Shown: positions 1 through 5,597, numbered from the stretch's first letter. The stretch: DNA of 38,410 nucleotides from Methylotenera oryzisoli (GCA_945872425.1 CAMBZE010000009.1:1-38410); one strand, 5' to 3'. The notes: generated from the letters alone by a model not told the origin. Made by a program: numbers and translations.

Positions 1-19
1 TTTAATTAGCAAACTATTT

Positions 20-48
20 TTGACAATTTACGCCTAAATCACTAGAAT
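20..48 (+). promoter_or_regulatory. Sigma-70 promoter of the tRNA-Met gene
   Basis: A perfect -35 box TTGACA (20-25), a 17-bp spacer and a -10 box TAGAAT (43-48, five of six consensus bases) stand about 25 bp before the mature tRNA. A GC-rich stretch GGCGCCC directly after the -10 box is the kind of discriminator that makes stable-RNA promoters sensitive to the stringent response; that last point is inference. Confidence 0.8.
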
Positions 49-72
49 GGCGCCCTTGTTAAAAGTTTACAT

Positions 73-149
73 GGTGATGTAGCTCAGCTGGTTAGAGCAC
101 AGGATTCATAATCCTGGGGTCGAGGGTTCAAGTCCCTCTTTCACCACCA
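73..149 (+). tRNA. tRNA-Met (anticodon CAT), elongator type
   Basis: A 77-nt cloverleaf with encoded CCA can be folded. The D-arm region reads TAGCTCAGCTGGTTAGAGC, the anticodon loop is TTCATAA between CAGGA and TCCTG, and the T arm is GAGGG-TTCAAGT-CCCTC. The acceptor GGTGATG pairs with TTTCACC except for one T-T mismatch near its base. CAT could also be tRNA-Ile2 with lysidine at position 34, but the body resembles elongator tRNA-Met more. The G1-C72 pair argues against initiator tRNA, which is normally mismatched at 1-72. Its 3' end borders an island of foreign-looking genes, a usual integration site. Confidence 0.9.
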
Positions 150-183
150 CTTACACGGACAGAGATGTCCAATGAAGTACACG

Positions 184-208
184 AAACCCGCTTAATTGCG
201 GGTTTTTT
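184..208 (+). terminator. Rho-independent terminator after tRNA-Met
   Basis: Stem AAACCCGC (184-191) pairs with GCGGGTTT (198-205) around the loop TTAATT, and the 3' arm runs into six consecutive T (203-208). It lies 35 bp after the tRNA CCA end, so the tRNA is probably a single-gene transcript. Confidence 0.85.
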
Positions 209-298
209 GTTGCCTTTTTGTCCAAAATAGTCTAGTCTAATCCATCCTATCGTTACCAACCGGCACAAGACACCCCTTTTCGGATTAGTCGTAGCAAA

Positions 299-865
299 GT
301 GGACTTGTTCCTCAACTGCCCGTGCTGCTTTTATCTGGATGTTCGCTTAGGTGTGAAGCGGCCACCTGGCTTTCCGTTCAACTTGAATAGCGCAGTAGAT
401 GCCTTACTAAAGAAAGAGTTTGACCACTACCGTGCTGAGAACCTACCTCATCCGTATATGATAAGTGCTGGCATCAACGCCATTCCTTACCAAAATACAC
501 AGCTGGATACTTGGCGCAGCAACTTCAAAGGTGTGTCTTTTGTGCACCAAGCCACCAACTTTGAAACCTTCGGAGCAGTGGATGATATTTGGCTTGATTT
601 AGATACCAAAGAAATGATTGTTGTGGATTACAAGGCCACTTCAAAGGCCGATGCAGTCTCACTTCACGATAACCGAGATAGTTCAGACACGACAACCGAG
701 ACAGCAAGACCTCTACCTAGCACGACTACCGAGCTTGTTAAGCCACTTTCAAGCAGTTTGACTGGCACGACTACCGAGCACAATGTAATTACACCATTAC
801 CTACAGTTAAAACTGTTAAGCGGATAGTCGGAGCAAAGGCTAAATATGAGAAACACGTTAGCTAA
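299..865 (+). pseudogene. Remnant of a PD-(D/E)XK nuclease-like gene
   Basis: The first ~120 residues look like a bacterial PD-(D/E)XK nuclease-superfamily protein of unknown substrate. A FLNCPCCFYLD start is followed by RPPGFPFNLN and by the catalytic-type segment GAVDDIW...VVDYKATSK. The coding homology seems to start before the GTG at 299, because codons from 281 read R-I-S-R-S-K, but a stop at 233-235 precedes them without any ATG, so the 5' end is lost. After the DYKATSK segment the expected Q-x3-Y helix and C-terminal half are absent. A Thr/Ser/Pro-rich tail (about residues 125-165) replaces them, encoded by short repeats. I judge it a decayed gene, unlikely to be an active nuclease. 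The family assignment is from memory of the motif pattern, not from a search. Confidence 0.55.
665..778 (+). repeat. Four dispersed copies of a 13-bp CACGAYAACCGAG-like repeat
   Basis: CACGATAACCGAG (665-677), CACGACAACCGAG (688-700), CACGACTACCGAG (721-733) and CACGACTACCGAG (766-778) lie in the degenerate 3' part of the nuclease remnant. Start-to-start distances are 23, 33 and 45 bp. The last two copies are identical. Function is unknown; they explain the repeated Thr-Thr-Glu in the tail of the reading frame. Confidence 0.6.
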
Positions 866-924
866 CAGCACTGAAACAATACACCCTATGAGAAAAGGTT
901 ATGCCAACGGCAGTTTGAATTAAT

Positions 925-1152
925 TCATTTATCTAAATTACTCTCAACCATGGCAATCATTTCGGAGGCTGGAACATTTAAAGCCCTTGATAATTTGAAT
1001 ATTGTCACTAATGTTGGCTGTTGTTGACCCAATTCGATTGTGCTTATAAAAGTCCTGCGAAGGTCGGCTTCAAAACCAAGCTCTTCCTGAGTTAAACCCG
1101 CTTCGATTCTTAACTTCCTTATTATCTTTCCGAACTCGGCAACTATTTCCAC
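925..1152 (-). CDS. Small XRE-family HTH repressor (C-protein-like)
   Basis: This 75-residue protein is a single helix-turn-helix domain of the XRE/Cro type. It carries the usual pattern IRKLRIEAGLTQEELG, then FISTIELGQQQPTL, and a C-terminal helix ending in SEMIAM. Length and wording resemble the controller (C) proteins that time expression of restriction-modification genes, but no restriction or methylase gene is nearby, so this is only a family likeness. The GTG start at 1152 is chosen because AGGGGGAA lies at Shine-Dalgarno distance. That site sits inside a palindrome, which fits autoregulation. It is divergent from the unrecognised membrane protein at 1284 and probably controls it. Confidence 0.75.
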   Translation of the reverse strand: MEIVAEFGKIIRKLRIEAGLTQEELGFEADLRRTFISTIELGQQQPTLVTIFKLSRALNVPASEMIAMVESNLDK

Positions 1153-1153
1153 A

Positions 1154-1216
1154 AATTCCCCCTATAGCGGGAATTGTTAAGTTGGAGTAGGATTAAGTCG
1201 TCCTACCATAGTAGGA
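1154..1216. promoter_or_regulatory. Palindrome array between the XRE gene and the divergent membrane-protein gene
   Basis: Two inverted repeats share an 8-bp spacer: AATTCCC (1154-1160)/GGGAATT (1169-1175) and GTAGGA (1187-1192)/TCCTAC (1201-1206). The second right arm also pairs across CATA with another GTAGGA at 1211-1216. Such an array between divergent genes, one of them an XRE repressor, is most simply its operator region; that is inference. Confidence 0.5.
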
Positions 1217-1283
1217 ATTTTCAGATTGAGAGTTGATTCAAATAAAACAATAATGAATCGACAATTTACTTAAGGAAATAGAC

Positions 1284-2243
1284 GTGAACGTTTATGCAAT
1301 TTATTTAATATCGGTTGTTGGGTGGATTCTAACAAGAAGAGCAATGCATCAAGATGACGTTTGCAAATACCTAGCAATTGAGTTTTTCGGAGAAGAAGAT
1401 AAAGCTTCAATTAAGTCTACGTGGGCAGCTTTAACAGACCCCAAGCAGAACATATGGGCTTTTTTAGGCTGGGCATTGATTTTATTATCCGGCTACTTGA
1501 AATGGAGTGATGCCGGGGCATTAAGCGCTTTTATTATGGTTGGAATTAGCATGTTTGCTGCGTCAATGTTTGGATTATATATACTCCCAAAACCTAGTGA
1601 GCCAAAATGTATGGCCGATGTATTGAAATCCTTATATCGAAGAAAAGCAGAGTTTGAAAAAAAACATGATGTAATGCGAGCCCAAGCTATAGACTTCTAT
1701 ATTGAAAAGGTTGATGGTAAATTTAAAAACGACCTTAGTAACGCCGCCAATTTATATGCTAAGAATCACAAAGAAAATAAGTCGAAAGTAAGCAATAATG
1801 AAATTATTGGGTCACTTGGTGATTTGATGCAGAAAGAATATTTCGACATAAGTGCAATATACGATGTTAAAGAATTAAGCTATTCAAAAACAGAAACTTT
1901 GAGAGCGCTTTGCGAAGAACTAAAAAACACGCGAGATGAAAAACTGAAAGGGTTGCTTTCAACAGGACTTCTTATCACCTGCCGCTGCTTTGATGACATA
2001 GGTCAACCTCTCACCAGTTTAGATGAACATACAATAAATGAAATGTCCAAACTATTCGAGAATGTAAATTCCGTGGAAGATGCATCAAAAGTAGATATAC
2101 AAAAAGCAGCTGAACTTTGGAACAGAAAAAAACCTTTTGATGAGGATAAATATAATAAATTTAGCAAACAGTCACTTATTGACTTCAATGCAATAACCGA
2201 AAAGATAGGCCTTAATAAAATCGATGGGAATTCATTAAGCTAA
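1284..2243 (+). CDS. Unrecognised membrane protein with a helical cytoplasmic domain
   Basis: I do not recognise this 319-residue protein. It starts with GTG, supported by the Shine-Dalgarno sequence AAGGAA (1272-1277). Three hydrophobic segments are visible at about residues 1-18, 55-72 and 76-99. A charged, mostly helical region follows to the C terminus, rich in Lys and Glu, with possible coiled-coil stretches near residues 110-165. There is no signal peptide, metal motif or nucleotide-binding loop. Its AT-rich codons differ from the housekeeping genes further on. It sits alone, divergent from a small XRE repressor, behind a tRNA gene, so it is probably acquired. A stress or defence role is possible but nothing in the sequence proves it. 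Confidence 0.6.
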   Translation: MNVYAIYLISVVGWILTRRAMHQDDVCKYLAIEFFGEEDKASIKSTWAALTDPKQNIWAFLGWALILLSGYLKWSDAGALSAFIMVGISMFAASMFGLYILPKPSEPKCMADVLKSLYRRKAEFEKKHDVMRAQAIDFYIEKVDGKFKNDLSNAANLYAKNHKENKSKVSNNEIIGSLGDLMQKEYFDISAIYDVKELSYSKTETLRALCEELKNTRDEKLKGLLSTGLLITCRCFDDIGQPLTSLDEHTINEMSKLFENVNSVEDASKVDIQKAAELWNRKKPFDEDKYNKFSKQSLIDFNAITEKIGLNKIDGNSLS

Positions 2244-2268
2244 ATAGCTAGCACTACGTAACTCATTG

Positions 2269-2290
2269 ATAATGATATGTTAATCATTAT
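2269..2290. repeat. AT-rich inverted repeat after the membrane-protein gene
   Basis: ATAATGAT (2269-2276) and ATCATTAT (2283-2290) form a perfect 8-bp stem around ATGTTA. There is no T run, so it is not a standard terminator. The arms resemble the two halves of a Fur box pushed apart by several bases, but no gene starts close downstream. Confidence 0.4.
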
Positions 2291-2423
2291 AATGTTTACA
2301 ATACACGATGAATTAAATTACCAATCATATCTATTAGTTGAGGTACACCCCAACAAGAGTAAAACAAACTAGGGGTATGCCATTAATATAAATTTTGGCA
2401 CCATGTAAAAAGTGCCTACACCT

Positions 2424-2434
2424 CCCCCCCCCCC
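2424..2434. repeat. Homopolymeric run of eleven C
   Basis: Eleven consecutive C stand in a locally AT-rich non-coding stretch. The gap 2244-2877 holds no gene I can support. Besides this run it contains the inverted repeat at 2269, two hairpins with a T tract (2573-2639), 11-bp repeats (2640-2676) and the AT-rich operators of the HipB-like gene (2791-2869). Long homopolymers can vary in length by slippage; they are also common sequencing-error sites. Confidence 0.7.
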
Positions 2435-2572
2435 GGCCCCTCGCCATAACGATAGGGCATTACACGTAAATTTTTCTTATTTTTCCAGATACTTAATACA
2501 AGTTGGGGTAACTTTACGGGGTAACTCAAAAAATAATATTTCAAAATCAACAATATAATTGAGCTATAGACG

Positions 2573-2639
2573 TTTGTTTGGGGGACTCTTTCCCACCAAC
2601 AAAGACGTGCCTTTCGAGAGATTGGCACGTTTTCTTTTT
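2573..2639 (+). terminator. Tandem hairpins ending in a T tract (terminator or small-RNA end)
   Basis: The first hairpin pairs 2573-2584 with 2592-2603 (10 of 12 positions, loop ACTCTTT). The second pairs ACGTGCC (2605-2611) with GGCACGT (2624-2630) and runs into a T-rich tract up to 2639. A perfect -10-like TATAAT (2554-2559) stands just before the first hairpin, so this could be a short independent transcript of about 75 nt rather than only a terminator. No good -35 box is visible. Confidence 0.4.
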
Positions 2640-2676
2640 GGGCACAGTGCCCATTCCGTGCCCATCCTGTGCCCAT
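2640..2676. repeat. Three GTGCCCAT repeats with 11-bp period plus a palindrome
   Basis: GTGCCCAT occurs at 2647-2654, 2658-2665 and 2669-2676, exactly 11 bp apart. The first copy is also the right arm of the palindrome GGGCAC-A-GTGCCC (2640-2652). Helically phased short repeats of this kind are typical of protein-binding arrays such as integrase arm sites or iterons; which one applies here is not determined. Confidence 0.6.
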
Positions 2677-2790
2677 CATTTTGCTTCATTCAATTATTCC
2701 TGCATTCATCCCCTCCAGAATACATAATCGGAACAACTCAACTGATAATCAATAACGCGATTTTTGCTATGTTATATTTTTAAAACGGGC

Positions 2791-2869
2791 TATTTTATTA
2801 TATAAATATAATAAAATACTAATATTATATTTAAGTAATATATTGCTTTTATTATATTTATATAATAAA
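2791..2869. promoter_or_regulatory. Operator palindromes upstream of the hipB-like gene
   Basis: A 28-bp palindrome (2791-2818; arms of 13, centre AA) and a 22-bp palindrome (2848-2869; arms of 10, centre TT) share the half-site TTTATTATAT. Their centres lie 54 bp apart. A degenerate copy (TATTATAT at 2823-2830 with an imperfect right half) sits midway. Each full palindrome contains a perfect -10-like TATAAT (2807-2812 and 2861-2866), so a bound repressor would cover the promoter. E. coli HipB also represses its own operon from several palindromic operators; the use here is inferred. Confidence 0.65.
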
Positions 2870-2877
2870 GTTTCAGA

Positions 2878-3168
2878 ATGAAAATAAAACTATCATCTGG
2901 CTCGCAGTTAAAGACGCAACTTCGGTCGTTGCGTAAGGCAAAAGGCTGGTCGCAGCAAATATTGGCAGAAAAGCTTGGGCTGTCTCAATCAAGAATTGTG
3001 CAGATTGAAAAGAATCCGGAACTGGTCAGCTTTGATCAACTCATCCACCTCTTTAATATATTGGGTGTATCACTGATGCTGGAAACAGATGACTTAAGCT
3101 CAACACCTGTTCAGCCGTCGTCAAATACCACCATCATCTCAGCGGATAAACCAAAGGTAAAATGGTAA
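2878..3168 (+). CDS. hipB: HipB-like antitoxin/repressor (XRE family)
   Basis: The protein has 96 residues. Positions 8-70 form an XRE helix-turn-helix domain with the pattern LRSLRKAKGWSQQILAEKLG, QSRIVQIEKNPEL and a helix ending LGVSLML. A short Ser/Pro-rich tail ends in KPKVKW, as in HipB antitoxins. HipB neutralises the HipA kinase and represses the hipBA operon. The next frame begins four bases after its stop and reads like the start of HipA but is cut after about 19 residues, so this antitoxin now stands without its toxin. The Shine-Dalgarno site is weak. Expression is probably self-limited through the palindromes at 2791-2869. Confidence 0.75.
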   Translation: MKIKLSSGSQLKTQLRSLRKAKGWSQQILAEKLGLSQSRIVQIEKNPELVSFDQLIHLFNILGVSLMLETDDLSSTPVQPSSNTTIISADKPKVKW

Positions 3169-3172
3169 AGAC

Positions 3173-3256
3173 ATGCCACACGCACTCAATGTTTGGATGA
3201 ATGGAATACTTGTAGGTCAATGGTCACAAGGCGGCAATGTCGTGTTGCCCAGCTAG
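3173..3256 (+). pseudogene. hipA: 5' fragment of hipA (toxin kinase), truncated
   Basis: An ATG four bases after the hipB stop opens a frame reading M-P-H-A-L-N-V-W-M-N-G-I-L-V-G-Q-W-S-Q, which matches the N-terminal strand of HipA-family serine/threonine kinases (the usual NVWMNG.LVG..). After about residue 19 the homology stops and the frame ends at a TAG (3254-3256). The remaining 400 or so residues, with the kinase fold, are missing. From about 3230 the DNA belongs to the oppositely oriented gene at 3224-3586, so this is a recombination or deletion junction. It cannot encode a toxin. Confidence 0.7.
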
Positions 3257-3586
3257 GGTGTTGGCCATGACTTGCAAGCCGTCTTGCCCTGATTCTATAC
3301 GGTGAATCTCTACCCCAGGTCGGATGGCAAGCGCCAGTGTGGCGGTGTCCGGCAGGTTGGCATCCACAAACACCAGCTCACGCGGGGCGGGCGGGGTGAC
3401 GGCAGGCGGAGTGAAATCGACGGGCAGCGGTTCAGATGCAACATGATCGACAACGTCCACAGCCAACGCGCCATCAAACAGCAGGCGCGGCTCCAAAGCG
3501 CGCATCAGCAGACGCGAGGGGCGGGGCGGTTGCCAAGCCTCGGACGGCGATGTTTTGCGCTTTAAGAAGTTAAGCCAGTGACGCAT
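3224..3586 (-). pseudogene. Truncated 5' end of a LEPR-XLL / DUF4347 giant surface protein
   Basis: The 120 residues resemble the N terminus of very long secreted proteins. The LEPR-XLL signature LEPRLLFDGA is at residues 32-41. From residue 70 on follows the start of a DUF4347 domain (ELVFVDANLPD..., EIHRIESGQDGLQVMANTLAGQHDIAAL). In complete members the chain continues with a segment like H-I-x-S-H-G and thousands of residues of repeats. Here a stop follows DIAAL directly, exactly where the hipA fragment joins. The ATG has AAGAGA upstream. It is clearly richer in GC than the surrounding island, which points to a separate origin. Almost certainly non-functional. Confidence 0.7.
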
Positions 3587-3672
3587 TTGTTATCTCTTGA
3601 TAATGATTCATTTTTGAGACTGTAGTCAATGAGCCAGTTTTGTCAGTAACAGGCTGAATTGTAAACCTAAAA

Positions 3673-3694
3673 CCGCAGTTTAATGCGGATTTTT
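3673..3694 (+). terminator. Short hairpin with T run
   Basis: CCGCA (3673-3677) pairs with TGCGG (3684-3688) around GTTTAA, followed by ATTTTT. It faces plus-strand transcription and may be the leftover terminator of the vanished hipA-side gene. The rest of the gap 3587-3988 has no gene; it holds the two palindromic repeats listed next. Confidence 0.5.
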
Positions 3695-3746
3695 CATTAG
3701 GGATATGCTGGTTTATTTGCCATGCGAGAAAAGCCTATGTCTAGCC

Positions 3747-3776
3747 CCAGTTCTCGCGACGAGGGCGTCGCTCCTA
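3747..3776. repeat. REP-like palindrome
   Basis: GCGACG (3756-3761) and CGTCGC (3766-3771) form a perfect hairpin with loop AGGG. On the minus strand the block begins GTAGGAGCGACGCCC, a wording I know from dispersed intergenic palindromes in several beta- and gammaproteobacteria. Only one copy is in this window. Confidence 0.5.
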
Positions 3777-3851
3777 CCCCTTGCTGGAGGAGCATACATG
3801 GACGCCCACAGATAGTTGCTTGTTGATACATCGCTAGTATTCACGTGGTCT

Positions 3852-3935
3852 GGATACCAGCCTATCACGTGCGAATAATGTACTTCAGTACATATAATTC
3901 CACGGGGATGACCTTTGCGGTTACGCTGGTATGAC
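3852..3935. repeat. Intergenic inverted repeat with nested palindrome
   Basis: ATACCAGC (3854-3861) and GCTGGTAT (3925-3932) are inverted arms 63 bp apart. At the centre lies a near-perfect palindrome, ATGTACT-TC-AGTACAT (3878-3893), further framed by GAAT/ATTC. The outer arms recall the widespread short repeats with ends GGATACC and GGTATGAC. No reading frame fits it. Confidence 0.45.
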
Positions 3936-3988
3936 GAGTTATTTAATGGAATAGCTATAAAATCAGCGCTCCCTAAAAGCGCTTATAA

Positions 3989-4657
3989 CTATAATGCGCG
4001 TTTTTTTAAGTGATTTGTTGATTGCTTGCTCTTACGCTTAGCGGTGGGGGGCGATTCGGCTTCAAGTAGCTTTTTCTGCTTTTCAGCCTCTAGTGAGGCT
4101 TCTGCAGCTTTTCTACGCTCTGAAATGCGAGTTACAGCTTCTTCCAGCTCGTCCAGCGAAATCAGATTATCCTGATTACTATCTACATCACTAAAGTGCC
4201 TGGCAATCTGCGGAAGTTTTTCGGTTGCTTCTTGCCGATCAAGCGTGCCGTCGTTATCGTTATCGGCATCTAAAAACCGAGCCTCAATACTTTGTTGCAT
4301 TGCACGACGGTGTTCTTCAATTTGTTCATGGCTGGGGTCTACGGATCGCGCATAATCTTCGAGCGCTTTGCGTAACTTTTCCCTATGTTCTGGGCTGAAG
4401 TTCAAGTTGAGCGTTTGTTGCAAACCCTCTTTTGCACTATCTTCAAGCAACTGTTCATTATCAGCAACGCGTTTAGGCTTATCTTCAGTTGCGGGGAAAT
4501 AATTAACTCTCTCCCCAGCGGTTACGCTGAAAGATAATCCTACCCCTACACATAAAGCTAAACATGTGTATTTGGCAATTGAAAATTTGTTTTGCAAAAT
4601 TAAATTCAACACATCCACTTTCAAACATTGGCTAGCCCAGTTAAGTGACGTAATCAT
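3989..4657 (-). CDS. Secreted EF-hand protein
   Basis: The frame encodes 222 residues. A hydrophobic stretch around residues 30-47 (YTCLALCVGVGLSFSVTAGE) looks like a signal peptide with cleavage after TAG, so the mature protein is probably periplasmic. Two EF-hand loops are visible: residues 132-143 (DNDNDGTLDRQE, canonical) and 159-170 (DSNQDNLISLDE, Asn instead of Gly at position 6). Between and after them run charged helices; the C terminus is Lys-rich. Calcium binding is therefore likely, its purpose unknown. The first ~25 residues are atypical for a signal peptide, so the true start may be a non-ATG codon further in. It is divergent from ompR and may be its target. Confidence 0.7.
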   Translation of the reverse strand: MITSLNWASQCLKVDVLNLILQNKFSIAKYTCLALCVGVGLSFSVTAGERVNYFPATEDKPKRVADNEQLLEDSAKEGLQQTLNLNFSPEHREKLRKALEDYARSVDPSHEQIEEHRRAMQQSIEARFLDADNDNDGTLDRQEATEKLPQIARHFSDVDSNQDNLISLDELEEAVTRISERRKAAEASLEAEKQKKLLEAESPPTAKRKSKQSTNHLKKRAL

Positions 4658-4697
4658 GGGGTGCGATTGTTAATTGATTGTTTCAATAAAACACAAA

Positions 4698-4714
4698 ATT
4701 GTAAGTAATTGTAA
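4698..4714. promoter_or_regulatory. Direct repeat resembling an OmpR-family binding site
   Basis: ATTGTAA occurs twice (4698-4704, 4708-4714) with a 10-bp period, the spacing at which OmpR/PhoB-type regulators bind as tandem dimers. It lies between the EF-hand gene and ompR, so one of the two genes could be controlled by the adjacent response regulator. The evidence is the repeat only. Confidence 0.3.
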
Positions 4715-4871
4715 ATGCCAGCGGCCTCGAACAGGCTATAAAAAACATCATTAGTTTACTACTTGAGCATTTAACATTGGGCAAAATTAGCATACACTTT
4801 ACAATCATTGAAAACTTGATTGTAACGCCTAGTTTTTCAATACAATTAAAAATTTGGGTTCACATTAAATC

Positions 4872-5597
4872 ATGACAGAACAAAACAAAAAAATCTTGGT
4901 GGTTGATGACGATGTTCGTTTACGTGAGTTACTACAGCGCTACCTGACAGAACAAGGTTTTAACGTCAGAGTGGCATCTGACGCAAAAGAAATGGATGCC
5001 GTGCTGGCCACTGAAACGGTTGATTTGCTCGTGCTGGATTTAATGCTTCCCGGCGAAGATGGTTTATCTATTTGCCGTAGAGTGCGCGGCACAGGTGTCA
5101 TGTTGCCTATTGTCATGCTAACTGCACGTGGCGAGGAGGTTGACCGCATTATCGGGCTTGAAATGGGCGCAGATGATTACCTGCCAAAACCATTCAACCC
5201 GCGTGAATTATTAGCCCGCATCAATGCAGTACTGCGTCGACATGAACGATTGGTGCCAAGCGCCCCCGCCAGCAATAACGAAAGTGTCACTATCGGTGAC
5301 TATGTATTTAATGCTTCAACCCGCTCACTCAGTCGGGACGGCACTGCAATTACCATTACCAGCGGCGAGTTTGCATTACTCAAAGCATTTGTTGATCATC
5401 CACGTCAACCCTTATCGCGCGATAGATTGATGCAACTCGCCCGTGGGCGTGAGCTTGATGTATTTGACCGTAGCATCGATGTGCAAGTATCACGCCTGCG
5501 CAAGCTGATTGAACCAGACCCGGCGCACCCACGCTACCTGCAAACAATGTGGGGGTTTGGTTATGTGTTTATACCCGACGGCGAAGCAGACCATTAA
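4872..5597 (+). CDS. ompR: OmpR-type two-component response regulator
   Basis: The 241-residue protein has a receiver domain (about 6-120) and a winged-helix DNA-binding domain (about 145-236). The acidic pocket V-D-D-D is at residues 11-14, the phosphoacceptor Asp is D56 (VLDLMLPGEDG), the switch Thr is in MLTARGEE and the conserved Lys in LPKPFNPREL. The C-terminal domain ends with the usual VWGFGYVF-like segment (MWGFGYVFIPDG). Length and wording match OmpR, which responds to EnvZ and controls porins and envelope genes. envZ follows after 89 bp. The Shine-Dalgarno site before ATG is poor. Confidence 0.85.
   Translation: MTEQNKKILVVDDDVRLRELLQRYLTEQGFNVRVASDAKEMDAVLATETVDLLVLDLMLPGEDGLSICRRVRGTGVMLPIVMLTARGEEVDRIIGLEMGADDYLPKPFNPRELLARINAVLRRHERLVPSAPASNNESVTIGDYVFNASTRSLSRDGTAITITSGEFALLKAFVDHPRQPLSRDRLMQLARGRELDVFDRSIDVQVSRLRKLIEPDPAHPRYLQTMWGFGYVFIPDGEADH

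Noticed and set aside
73-149. Reading the CAT tRNA as tRNA-Ile2 or initiator tRNA
   Set aside because: The body is closer to elongator tRNA-Met, and the G1-C72 pair excludes the usual initiator form. Ile2 cannot be fully excluded without comparison.
299-2243. A restriction-modification or CRISPR locus
   Set aside because: No methylase, no intact nuclease and no regularly spaced repeats with spacers. The four 13-bp copies have unequal spacing and lie in a reading frame.
2269-2290. A Fur box
   Set aside because: The two halves resemble one but are several bases too far apart and no gene starts nearby.
2416-2783. Overlapping frames of 87 and 74 codons around the C run and hairpins
   Set aside because: They run through the homopolymer, hairpins and GTGCCCAT repeats and resemble no protein. 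The minus-strand MGTGWARNGH wording comes from the 11-bp repeats.
3302-3565. An 87-codon plus-strand frame in the GC-rich fragment
   Set aside because: It lies opposite the LEPR-XLL/DUF4347 frame, which has recognisable motifs; the plus frame has none.
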